DNA from: Enterococcus durans NBRC 100479 = LMG 10746
GTDB lineage: Bacteria; Bacillota; Bacilli; Lactobacillales; Enterococcaceae
Length of the DNA: 64,000 bases
Direction: 5' to 3'
Assembly: GCF_001544215.1 (NCBI RefSeq)
Contig: NZ_BCQB01000007.1
Coordinates: 21,184 to 85,183, forward strand
The position numbers and the translations under genes were made by a program. Shown here one piece after another: positions 42,618 through 50,793 of this stretch. Under the pieces are notes generated by a model, which was not told where the DNA came from, did not search any database, and saw only the letters and a list, made by a program, of their open reading frames with translations. The number at the start of each line of letters is the position of its first letter. The stretch's first letter is position 1.

Positions 42618-43337
42618 TTATTGGATCAGCAACAAGCGGTAAATCAAACGGGTTGTACTGATTTGTTCATTTTGGAAAAAATGTTGGTCAAGAAAATCAG
42701 TCAGTCGTTGATCTTCTTTATACTCCTCATAGTAGTCTTCCATCAATGAACGAGTGATTTCTTCTTTGAGAACATACGTGAAATCCTGTTTTTGATAGGA
42801 ATAATCATTTTGTGTTAAAAATGTTTCAAAAAGATCCATTAAATCTGGAGAAACCGTCGGATCTTCTTCAAAAATCCCTAACCGTTCTTCTAAAGGAATA
42901 AAAAGATCATCCCTTGAGTGGACGACTCGGATGATTACACAAGCCTGATTCATTTTTTTCAGCATTTGTCCTAATTTTTTTGTATTATCCAATGCTGGAT
43001 TTGCAGCAGTTAAAATCAATTCAGCACTTTCTTTATTTTCTAAAAAATCTTCGAAAGACTGCTTCATCATTTGGACGTTTTTCACACCCAGCTTATTTGC
43101 TTCTTGTTGGGCAAAGCACAACATTTCGGTTGAAAAATCAAGCAATTTGTAACTTCCTACTTCTTTCGCCATAGGTAAATAGCGCCCAGCACCACCTGCT
43201 ACATCTATCAGGTCAGATGCAGGTAATACTGCCTTACTCTTTAAAAAGGCGATCACATCTTCTATGATCGTCGTGCGTGATTCCAGTTGATTTTGATAAT
43301 ACTCGGGGGCAAATTCATCCCAATCTAATTCATCCAT
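42618..43337 (-). CDS. Class I SAM-dependent methyltransferase
   Basis: A 239-residue protein with the SAM-binding motif I LIDVAGGAGRYLPMAKEVG, motif II YKLLDFSTEML and VKNVQMMKQSFEDFL. It resembles the generic class I methyltransferases of the UbiE/MenG-like fold but lacks features naming a substrate. The start ATG at 43337 opens MDELDWDEFAPEYYQNQL. It is a single gene, convergent with mvaS. The C-terminal part is helical and rich in acidic residues. Confidence 0.8.
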   Translation of the reverse strand: MDELDWDEFAPEYYQNQLESRTTIIEDVIAFLKSKAVLPASDLIDVAGGAGRYLPMAKEVGSYKLLDFSTEMLCFAQQEANKLGVKNVQMMKQSFEDFLENKESAELILTAANPALDNTKKLGQMLKKMNQACVIIRVVHSRDDLFIPLEERLGIFEEDPTVSPDLMDLFETFLTQNDYSYQKQDFTYVLKEEITRSLMEDYYEEYKEDQRLTDFLDQHFFQNEQISTTRLIYRLLLIQ

Positions 43338-43645
43338 GGTTGATTCTCCTATTTCATCTTTTCACTTTTCGGAATAAATAATATAACTTAGCAACTTTCA
43401 TTCTTATGTTGAGATTCTAACATATTGATTGATTTTTCAAAAAGATATTCTAAAAAATTAGCATTTCATCTGATTTTCTTTATCTACATACTTCACTTAT
43501 CCAGATGTTATTTTATTGAAGATATTTTTATGATAGACTTTTTCTTATTAAGAGTTGCACAAAGATACAAATGGATTTTTGTGTTTTCTAAGCAGCTAAG
43601 AATCAGCGGGATGAAGAAAAATATATATTTTGAAGGAGTATCTTA

Positions 43646-44315
43646 ATGAAAAAAATTATTTTGTTGTTTGTTTTCTTTGGTTTATTCTCTTTAAGTGGGT
43701 GTGCTACTTCTCATGATGAAAGTAAAAATCAAACGAAAGGCACAACCTCTTATGAGAATCACTCATCAACCAGTCATACTGACTCCGGTAGTTCACCTAT
43801 TGAGTCCACAACTAGCAGTGTTTCCACTTCTCATACAGACAATACAGAAACCAAAAATTCCACAATAATTTCTACAAATCAATCTCTCACCAACCTATAC
43901 CGATGACCAAATCGAGTATGCTCGGGTCTGGTTACAACTTGGAGCAAATCAAGAAATCGATACATTGTATATTCAAAGAATCCCTGCTGGCACGCCCATT
44001 GTTCCATCTATCTCCAATAGTGCTGTGTTCCCAGAGGATGTGATTCAATTATCTGGTGGACGTAAGATCGATGGCTCTGTCACATATGGCAGTAATCATA
44101 ATGGCACGATCAATCTCTATAATGTTCCCAACAATCTCTATTGGGAATTTACATCAGCTGGAACTCCAGAAGAAACACTTCAAGACGAATCTCAAAAGGT
44201 TCTTACTACTAAGCTAGTATCAGTGGGCACTGGGGAAAACTCACAGATTATAAGACTAATTAATCTTGAAAAATACACTGGTGACATTGATTTATCGAGA
44301 ATAAAGAATAAGTAA
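43646..44315 (+). pseudogene. Lipoprotein gene with a 2-nt frameshift in a TC repeat
   Basis: The first ORF encodes a lipoprotein signal peptide (LLFVFFGLFSLSGCATS, Cys at 19) and a Ser/Thr-rich linker, stopping after TNQSLTNLYR. In another frame the sequence continues from about 43885: SPTYTDDQIEYARVWLQLG, RIPAGTPIVPSISNSAVF, PEDVIQLSGGRKIDGSVTYG, ending YTGDIDLSRIKNK. Adding one TC to TCTCTC (about 43882-43887) would join them in frame as a protein of about 220 residues. The unit is therefore one lipoprotein gene with a dinucleotide slip. The folded half resembles enterococcal surface lipoproteins, but I cannot name it. Confidence 0.75.
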
Positions 44316-44350
44316 AATTTTTTTCAAAAAATTTAGCGATGTGACAGATC

Positions 44351-44402
44351 TGACCGGAGTATTGAAAAGCACCTACGCATTTCAATACTCCGGTCAGTTT
44401 TA
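44351..44402. terminator. Terminator after the lipoprotein gene
   Basis: TGACCGGAGTATTGAAA pairs perfectly with TTTCAATACTCCGGTCA, followed by GTTTTATC. It is convergent with the small membrane protein gene. Confidence 0.88.
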
Positions 44403-44433
44403 TCTTGAAGACGCCAAAATTATTTTTCATTGG

Positions 44434-44871
44434 CTAATGTCTTTGCCGATATGCTTCTTTTTTGAAAAAAAGAAAAATCGTGCCAACTAGTATAATGATT
44501 CTTAAACAACATTTTCCCAAATCAAATGTAGGCACGCTAACATCCATTACGTCCTTATAATATAATAGTGTGAATAGTATTAGACAAACAGATGTTAAGA
44601 TTTTTATGTAGTCTCTGTCTAAAAAAACACTAATGATGGTTTGAATACTTGAAACAATAAAAAAAGTTGGAATAAAAAAGACACTTACTCCCATAGCAAG
44701 AAAAAAGAGATCAATAGATGATCTAAAGTGATTGGTAACAATTGAAAAGAAGTAAGGATTATTCCAGTAAATTATCCCCAAAATCCAAAAAAAATATTTG
44801 ATTTTTGGATTTATAAGTAAAAAATAAATCAACGTTAATGCAACTGCAATGACTATTGCTAATATCGACAT
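44434..44871 (-). CDS. Small membrane protein, unknown
   Basis: I do not recognise this 145-residue protein. It has four to five hydrophobic segments (about 3-18, 27-40, 55-85, 90-105, 122-138) with aromatic-rich loops (YWNNPYFFSI), so it is an integral membrane protein without an extracellular domain. AAGGGA is about 11 nt upstream of the ATG. There is no signature for a transporter. It is convergent with the lipoprotein gene. The 520 nt upstream to 45392 is AT-rich, with a repeat at its far end and no gene I can support. Confidence 0.6.
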   Translation of the reverse strand: MSILAIVIAVALTLIYFLLINPKIKYFFWILGIIYWNNPYFFSIVTNHFRSSIDLFFLAMGVSVFFIPTFFIVSSIQTIISVFLDRDYIKILTSVCLILFTLLYYKDVMDVSVPTFDLGKCCLRIIILVGTIFLFFKKEAYRQRH

Positions 44872-45260
44872 GTCAAGTATTCCCTTCTAAAGGTCTATTA
44901 GAAGTACATTTTAACAATAAATCGAAAACCATAACTATACATAGCTGTAGTCTTATGTAAATTATAAACTACTAATTTTCAGCAGTTGCTAAATAAATAC
45001 TTCTGTTTTTAAAACTCTGTACCGCTCTTATTTTACTACTATATCTTCCTCCACTTTTCCATCAAACTTTTTATCCACTCTCTTTTACTCTTTCTTGATA
45101 TTTATCTAATTTTTTTTAGGCGATACAATCATCCCATTTTTTCCTTCAAAGCTCTGTTTACTCTATCAAAACAATCAATAAAGTCGACTGATTTATTTGA
45201 TACTGTTTATTTTTTCTAACTCTGTATATTCGCTTATTTATCATTTGTCTAAGTAATGAT

Positions 45261-45366
45261 TTTAAATTTTTGTAAATTCCGACTTATTTCCGATGGAGTT
45301 GCTTCCACCATTTATTCATGAAAAGAGCGTGAGATAAAAGTATCGCTTCTATCCCACGCTCTTTTC
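45261..45366. repeat. Hairpin repeat subtype A, degenerate
   Basis: It carries ATTCCGACTTATTTCCGATG, GGAGTTGCTTCCA, the hinge CACCATTTATTC (45306-45317) and a terminal hairpin AAAAGAGCGTGAGATAAAAG ... CCCACGCTCTTTT. The last hairpin probably terminates the GH76 gene. Confidence 0.75.
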
Positions 45367-45392
45367 ATATTATGACCTTTTCATTTGATCTG

Positions 45393-46418
45393 CTAGAGAG
45401 ACGCAGCGCTCTCTAGTGCCATCACACCAGACAAATGGTCAGAGAGACAAACACTTTCTGGCTTGTTTTCCAACCAATCACGGTACGCTAAGAGATACTC
45501 TCCTCGTTTCCCATGTTCGGCTAAAATCTGACAACTTGATTCAATGAATGAACGGATAAATTCTGCATGTGTTTCTTTGTAAAGCAGTTGCAAGTAGCGG
45601 TACTCGATACCTTTGAATAATCCGATATCTCCACCATCTCCTTCGTCATTGAATACCCCTTTTTCAACAAGGACATCAATAGAGGTTTGTGCACATTGCA
45701 GTGCTTCTTCCAAATAGCGAGTATCTTTTGTAACATGATAAAATTCGATCAATGCGCCAATATAGACACCTTGATTATACGTGAACTTCCATTGGTAATC
45801 GATTTTCCCATCGCCGTTACGATTGACCCCATCCTCTACAAACTTAGAATCCTCTTGTACTAATGTCTTTTTCATCCAAGCGAGTGTTTTTTTACTCATT
45901 TCTAAATAGATAGGATTTTCTTCGATTTGATACAAGCGTAAGGCCAAAATCATGATTGGGCCATTTACAGGTGTGTTCTTGTAGTCAAGTTGTGTTCTTT
46001 TCCACGCAAAACCGCCATCCATTTGGTCATTCCAAGCGGTGTCGAATATATCTAAACAAACTTCGCGTGCATCAGCCAAATACATTTGTTTATTGGTCTG
46101 TTGGTACAGGCGTAAGGCTGCTAAAGCATTCCAAAGCATATCATCATAATATTCATGTAGTAATGTGCCGTTATTTCTTTCTTTATTATAACGATAAGTT
46201 TCTTCGGCTAATCGCAGGTATTCTTCATTTTTTGTACGTAGATATGCATCGATGCGTACGTCGATCAGATGGGCCATCCACCAGTAATGGAAAGTTTCGT
46301 TTTGTGCTTGGTCTGTTAATGGATACACGTTGTTCAACCACTGTTTTTTATCCTTTGACAGATAAAAATAATCAATACTATTTTGTGCTTGTTCAGCTAA
46401 TTGTTCAAATTTAGTCAT
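45393..46418 (-). CDS. Glycoside hydrolase family 76 (alpha-1,6-mannanase type), intracellular
   Basis: A 341-residue protein with the (alpha/alpha)6-barrel repeats of GH76. The catalytic Asp pair is in LLHEYYDDMLWNALAALRLY; NGDGKIDYQWKFTYNQGVYI is a further family stretch. There is no signal peptide, so it works inside the cell on imported oligosaccharides. The start overlaps the solute-binding gene's end by 8 nt. With the upstream ABC importer this makes a system for alpha-1,6-mannan fragments (for example from yeast wall or host glycans). Substrate inferred from family; activity unproven. Confidence 0.88.
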   Translation of the reverse strand: MTKFEQLAEQAQNSIDYFYLSKDKKQWLNNVYPLTDQAQNETFHYWWMAHLIDVRIDAYLRTKNEEYLRLAEETYRYNKERNNGTLLHEYYDDMLWNALAALRLYQQTNKQMYLADAREVCLDIFDTAWNDQMDGGFAWKRTQLDYKNTPVNGPIMILALRLYQIEENPIYLEMSKKTLAWMKKTLVQEDSKFVEDGVNRNGDGKIDYQWKFTYNQGVYIGALIEFYHVTKDTRYLEEALQCAQTSIDVLVEKGVFNDEGDGGDIGLFKGIEYRYLQLLYKETHAEFIRSFIESSCQILAEHGKRGEYLLAYRDWLENKPESVCLSDHLSGVMALESAASL

Positions 46419-47670
46419 TCGTCGATCCTTCTTTCAAAATTTTATCGCCTTGTTTTTGCGCATTTTCTAAGGCTTCTTGAGGTGTTTCTTTTTCTGCTAG
46501 CATATTTTCCAATTGTGGATTAACAGCCAGTTTCTCAAGATCAGAATACCCTGCAACTATCGGACGGATTTTGGCAAAATCCATTGTTTCCACAAATGCT
46601 TTGTATTTATCATTCTCAAGAAAATAGCTATCTTGCGCTGCGGCTTTGTTTGCAGGAAGCCAGTTTGAGATCTTGGCAAATTCGATACCCACTTCTGGAT
46701 TCGTCGTCCACCATTTGATGAAATCCCAAGCGGCGTCTTTATTTTTAGCAGTTTTCGTGATGACTAGACCAAATCCGCCAGTCAATGCGCCTTTATCGCC
46801 ATTGGGACCTGAAACGGGTGGAACCACTCCGTAATCTAATCCATCGACTTTGTTGTAATCTGAAAGTGCCCATGGTCCGTTGTATGTCATTGCGACTTTT
46901 CCCGCAGCAAAAGCATCCGTTCCATCATTGAATCCCTGTTGATAGACTTTTTTCTCGTTCAATAACTGATTCCAAAAATCAGCGACTTCTAAACCAGCTT
47001 TAGAGTTGAAAGCTGTCTTTTTCCCATCCTCAGAAAGCATCGTACCGCCAGCTTGTTGCAACCACATATTGAATAGTCCTACATCGTCCAACGAGAAACC
47101 AGCTTGAACAAGTTGATTTCCGTCCCACTTCGTTGTTTTTTCAGCAACATTCAACAATTCTGCCCACGTTTTTGGCGGTGTAACTCCTGCTTCTTTCAGT
47201 AGTTTCTTATTGTAGAAAAGTGAGCGGTTGTCCACTAATAATGGTATGCCATATTGTTTCCCATCGTAGGACATCTCTTTTACTGTTTCTTCGTAAAATT
47301 CATTTAAATCAACTTTATCTTTCTTGATCAACTCATCTAAATCCAATAAAGCATTTTTTTTGGCGTACATTCCCGTATTGACACGATCCCATAAGATCAC
47401 GTCAGGAATTTCTCCGCCAGCCATACCTGTCAAAAGCTTTTCTTCTACGTTATCTTGGACTTTATAAGTAACCTTATAAGAATCTTGACTCTTATTGTAT
47501 TTCTCGATCAACTGATTCAATTGATCGACTTGCGAACCGCTCCAAGATCCCCAAAAAGTGATATTTTGTTTCCCATCACTTGCCCCACCAGACTGTGTCT
47601 CCTTTTTACCACAAGCACCAAGTAATACAAGTAAAGCAATGATCATCAGGCTCTTAAAAAATTTTTTCAT
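46411..47670 (-). CDS. Sugar ABC transporter solute-binding lipoprotein
   Basis: A 419-residue binding protein with a lipoprotein signal (IALLVLLGACGKKE, lipidated Cys at 20). It has the family 1 extracellular fold: WGSWSGSQVDQLNQLIEKYN, VPDVILWDRVNTGMYAKKNA, KTWAELLNVAEKTTKWDGNQ and GPWALSDY. Probably binds manno-oligosaccharides, judging by its GH76 partner. It is 14 nt after the second permease and overlaps GH76 by 8 nt. Confidence 0.92.
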   Translation of the reverse strand: MKKFFKSLMIIALLVLLGACGKKETQSGGASDGKQNITFWGSWSGSQVDQLNQLIEKYNKSQDSYKVTYKVQDNVEEKLLTGMAGGEIPDVILWDRVNTGMYAKKNALLDLDELIKKDKVDLNEFYEETVKEMSYDGKQYGIPLLVDNRSLFYNKKLLKEAGVTPPKTWAELLNVAEKTTKWDGNQLVQAGFSLDDVGLFNMWLQQAGGTMLSEDGKKTAFNSKAGLEVADFWNQLLNEKKVYQQGFNDGTDAFAAGKVAMTYNGPWALSDYNKVDGLDYGVVPPVSGPNGDKGALTGGFGLVITKTAKNKDAAWDFIKWWTTNPEVGIEFAKISNWLPANKAAAQDSYFLENDKYKAFVETMDFAKIRPIVAGYSDLEKLAVNPQLENMLAEKETPQEALENAQKQGDKILKEGSTND

Positions 47671-47683
47671 TTTTCTACTCCTT

Positions 47684-48550
47684 TTATTTTATTCCTGCCT
47701 CTGCTAATCCTTGAACATAATTTCTTTGGACCATTATGAATAGTACTAAGACTGGTAAAGTAGCTAAGATCGTCCCTGCCATCAATGGTCCGTAGTTTGT
47801 ACTGTAATTGTATTGAAACGCAGCCAGCCCCACCTGGACCGTTTTCATTTCATCCGAATTCAAAACGATCAGAGGCCACATAAATGCATTCCAACCAGAT
47901 TGAAAGGTCATGATGCCCAATGTTGTTAACGCCGGTTTTGCCAACGGGAAATAAACTTTCATAAATATCTTGAACTCACTAGCCCCGTCAATTCTGGCAC
48001 TTTCGCCTAATTCATGGGGTAACTGTTCAAAAAACTGTTTCATGAAAAAGATGGAGAATGCGCCTGCTGCACCAGGAAGTAAAATCGCCCAATAGGAATT
48101 GATCAATCCTAGACCGCCTGAACCGGTGAGATCATTCCCACCCATCAGTGGAAAGCCTCTTAGTACAATAAACGTCGGGATCATCGTGACGATACTCGGG
48201 ATCATCATGGAAGCTAAAAAAACCAAAAACAGTGCTTTTTTCCCTTTAAATTTCAACTGTCCAAAAGCATAACCTGCTAACGAACCAAAAAAGAGATTCG
48301 TTACTACACCCCCTAGCGCTAAGATCAAGGAATTTTTCAGATAGGTCAAAAATGGCATCGTTGAAAAGACCTCTTTGTAATGGTCCAATGTAAACTGCTT
48401 CGGAAGAAAATTCATCGTCCCGCTTAAAATTTCACTATCCGATTTGAAAGAAGTAGAGATCGTCCATACGAACGGCAATACAGTTGTTAGACTGATAATA
48501 ATCACTACGACATACCATAAACAGAGGTTCACAGTTTTCTTCTTTAACAT
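47684..48550 (-). CDS. Carbohydrate ABC transporter permease, MalG type
   Basis: A 288-residue permease with six membrane segments. The EAA loop ELGESARIDGASEFKIFMKV (with FPLAKPALTTLG after it) contacts the ATPase. Upstream LYFKSFKSDSEILSG-type start (WTISTSFKSDSEILSG) is typical of MalG. It forms a dimer with the MalF-type permease at 48569. No ATPase gene is nearby, so a shared MsmX/MsmK-type ATPase must energise it. Confidence 0.93.
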   Translation of the reverse strand: MLKKKTVNLCLWYVVVIIISLTTVLPFVWTISTSFKSDSEILSGTMNFLPKQFTLDHYKEVFSTMPFLTYLKNSLILALGGVVTNLFFGSLAGYAFGQLKFKGKKALFLVFLASMMIPSIVTMIPTFIVLRGFPLMGGNDLTGSGGLGLINSYWAILLPGAAGAFSIFFMKQFFEQLPHELGESARIDGASEFKIFMKVYFPLAKPALTTLGIMTFQSGWNAFMWPLIVLNSDEMKTVQVGLAAFQYNYSTNYGPLMAGTILATLPVLVLFIMVQRNYVQGLAEAGIK

Positions 48551-48568
48551 TGTTGTTCCTTACCTCCT

Positions 48569-49465
48569 TCAATTGATTTCTTTATTCGTCAATTTCATAT
48601 TCACTAAAGAAAAGACAAAAATAATCAAAAATAGAATAAACGAAAGTGCAGAGGCATACCCCATTTCCAGTCCGCCAAAACCTTTATTGTAAATATAATA
48701 AACTAAGGTAATCGTCGAATTTCCAGGACCGCCCTTCGTTAACATATATGCTTGATCAAAAACTTGGAAGGCGCCGATGATCAACTGTGTCGTGACTAAA
48801 AAAGTCGTTTTTGACAGCTGAGGCCACGTAATGTGTCGGAATTTTTGCCAAGAGCTTGCTCCCTCTATATCGGCGGCTTCATAAAGGGCGGGATTGATTC
48901 CTTGAAGTCCAGCCAAGAAAATCATCATATTCCCGCCAAAGGTCATCCAGACACTCATAATGACGATGGCTGTCATCGCCCAATTCGAACTATAGAGCCA
49001 TGCAGGACCATCAATTCCAATGAGTCGCAACAGCTGATTAAGCAAACCATGCTGCGGATTCAATAGCCAATACCAGATCGTTGCAGTCGCTACCGTTGAA
49101 CACAGTACTGGTAAGTAAAAAAAAGTGCGAAATAGATTCGTGACTTTCACTTTTTTATTTAACAGGATCGCCGTTCCTAAAGCGACTATCAAACCTAAGG
49201 GAACATACAAAAATGTGTAGACTAACGTATTTCTTAATGAAACAAAGAAAAATTCATCTTGAAAAATCTTATGGAAATTAGCGAAACCTATCCAGTTAGC
49301 GGGTTCAATGATGTTGTAGTCTGTGAAACTAAAGTATAAAGCCATTAAAATAGGAAAAATACCAAAAATGAGAAGCAAGCTAACTGGTACTAGAATAAAT
49401 AAATAGGCAATATTTTGTTGTTCATTTATTCCCCTACGTTTCTTTCCTTTGTTCGTTTGTTCCAT
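48569..49465 (-). CDS. Carbohydrate ABC transporter permease, MalF type
   Basis: A 298-residue permease with six membrane segments after a basic start (NKGKKRRGINEQQNIA). The EAA loop NPALYEAADIEGASSWQKFR with ITWPQLSKTTFLV is clear. It is the first gene of the operon permease-permease-binding protein-GH76. The upstream region carries a 16-bp palindrome and a perfect cre site, so substrate control by the divergent GntR/LacI-type protein and catabolite repression are likely. Confidence 0.93.
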   Translation of the reverse strand: MEQTNKGKKRRGINEQQNIAYLFILVPVSLLLIFGIFPILMALYFSFTDYNIIEPANWIGFANFHKIFQDEFFFVSLRNTLVYTFLYVPLGLIVALGTAILLNKKVKVTNLFRTFFYLPVLCSTVATATIWYWLLNPQHGLLNQLLRLIGIDGPAWLYSSNWAMTAIVIMSVWMTFGGNMMIFLAGLQGINPALYEAADIEGASSWQKFRHITWPQLSKTTFLVTTQLIIGAFQVFDQAYMLTKGGPGNSTITLVYYIYNKGFGGLEMGYASALSFILFLIIFVFSLVNMKLTNKEIN

Positions 49466-49497
49466 TTCCCCTCCTCCTTTACATATACTTATAAATA

Positions 49498-49513
49498 ATT
49501 TAATATATTAAAT
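49498..49513. promoter_or_regulatory. Palindromic operator candidate of the GH76 operon
   Basis: ATTTAATATATTAAAT is a perfect 16-bp palindrome, 33 nt upstream of the first permease. A related AT-rich half (TTATATTTAATATATA) lies just before the regulator at about 49614-49630. Both fit a dimeric repressor, though the AT bias weakens this. Confidence 0.55.
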
Positions 49514-49549
49514 ATCTTACAAATTAGATTATATATATTAATTCTTATT

Positions 49550-49564
49550 TGTCAACGCTTTCAA
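49550..49564. promoter_or_regulatory. Perfect cre site (CcpA) in the GH76 operon intergenic region
   Basis: On the minus strand TTGAAAGCGTTGACA fits every position of WTGNAANCGNWNNCW. It sits between the divergent transporter operon and its regulator, so glucose repression through CcpA is expected. Confidence 0.8.
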
Positions 49565-49652
49565 TAGTATTTTTTAAAATAAATTACTTGATTAAAATAT
49601 ATGTTATATTTAATATATATATATAATCAAATAAATGAATGGAGGGATCCTA

Positions 49653-50744
49653 TTGAGCGCACCATTATATCAAATGATCTATACAGATTTAAAAAAACAG
49701 ATCGAACAAGGGCACTATGAAATAAACGACCTTTTACCTACTGAAAAAGAATTAGCTGCCTTATATAGCGTAAGTACGATTACAGCAAAAAAAGCACTAG
49801 ATTTATTAAAAGAAGAAGGCTACATCCTCAGAAAACCTCGAAAAGGTTCAGTGATCATCAGTAATCGTAAAAACGAATCAACTTTTGAAAAACTGATCAT
49901 CGGATTAGTCATCACCAATTTTTCTGATTTTTTTGGTACACAGATTCTCAGAAGTATTTTAAACTACGATGCGGAAAAGCTGAATGTCATTGTTAAAATC
50001 ACTTATGGCGATTTAAAAAAGGAAAATGAATATATCCAGGAATTAATCGATTTAGGGATTCAAGGATTGATCCTTCTACCCACGTCTTCTGAATATACTT
50101 CACCAAAAATCTTAGAATTGATTGCCCGAGATTTCCCAGTCGTAGTTATCGATCGTCTAATGGACCAACTCCCTGTATGTAGCGTCCAAACAGATAGCTT
50201 CTCTGCATCAAAAGAATTGACAAACTATCTATTCGAACAAGGACATCAGAAAATCGGCTTACTTACCTCGGATAGTCGAGTTTCTACGATTGACGAGCGT
50301 GTTGACGGCTTTCTATCTGCTCATGTCGATGCAAACCGAGCAGTCAGTCAAAAGCAGATTTTTTCAGTCATTGATTCAGTTGTCCCCGGTTCTTCAAGAA
50401 GTATCACAGAAGATGTCGAACTGATTGTTGAGTTTTTACAAAAAAATCCAGAGATCACTGCACTATTCACTACAGAATACAACATTGCTTTATTAGCCAA
50501 AAGCGCAATCGAACAACAGAGCAAAGCTGTTCCAAATGATTATTCTATCGTGTGTTTCGATCACCCAACGATCAATTTATTCGATTTGAACGCTTTTACT
50601 TTCGCACATATCGAACAGGACCAAACTTCTATTGGCCATGAAGCAATGACCTTATTACTAAGAAAAATCAAAGATCCTACGCTGATTGAAAAAGTAAATC
50701 TTGGCTATCAACTCATCGAAGGTGATTCAGTTTCCTCTCTTTGA
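49653..50744 (+). CDS. GntR-type regulator with LacI-like sugar-binding domain
   Basis: A 363-residue regulator. The N-terminal GntR winged helix (APLYQMIYTDLKKQIEQGHY; LLPTEKELAALYSVSTITAK, residues to about 70) is fused to a periplasmic-binding-like domain (LIIGLVITNFSDFFGTQILR; FPVVVIDRLMDQLPVCSVQT; IGLLTSDSRVSTIDERVDGF), the AraR-type layout. The TTG at 49653 is chosen over the ATG at 49635 because GGAGGG lies between them. It is divergent from the mannan uptake operon and is its likely repressor, with a mannose-type oligosaccharide as inducer. Confidence 0.88.
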   Translation: MSAPLYQMIYTDLKKQIEQGHYEINDLLPTEKELAALYSVSTITAKKALDLLKEEGYILRKPRKGSVIISNRKNESTFEKLIIGLVITNFSDFFGTQILRSILNYDAEKLNVIVKITYGDLKKENEYIQELIDLGIQGLILLPTSSEYTSPKILELIARDFPVVVIDRLMDQLPVCSVQTDSFSASKELTNYLFEQGHQKIGLLTSDSRVSTIDERVDGFLSAHVDANRAVSQKQIFSVIDSVVPGSSRSITEDVELIVEFLQKNPEITALFTTEYNIALLAKSAIEQQSKAVPNDYSIVCFDHPTINLFDLNAFTFAHIEQDQTSIGHEAMTLLLRKIKDPTLIEKVNLGYQLIEGDSVSSL

Positions 50745-50749
50745 TTACA

Positions 50750-50789
50750 AAAAAAAACGCTCGAAACATTACTGTTTCAAGCGTTTTTT
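50750..50789. terminator. Bidirectional terminator between the regulator and the P-type ATPase
   Basis: AACGCTCGAAACA pairs with TGTTTCAAGCGTT around a 4-nt loop, with A runs on the left and T runs on the right. Confidence 0.88.
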
Positions 50790-50793
50790 GGTT

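Noticed and set aside
43425..43646. 73-codon plus-strand frame ahead of the lipoprotein gene
   Set aside because: No ribosome binding site, very AT-rich composition, and it ends at the lipoprotein's start; more likely leader and promoter DNA.
44872..45260. AT-rich 390-nt gap searched for a small RNA or ORF
   Set aside because: No hairpin with a U-run, no promoter pair and no ORF with a ribosome binding site could be supported.
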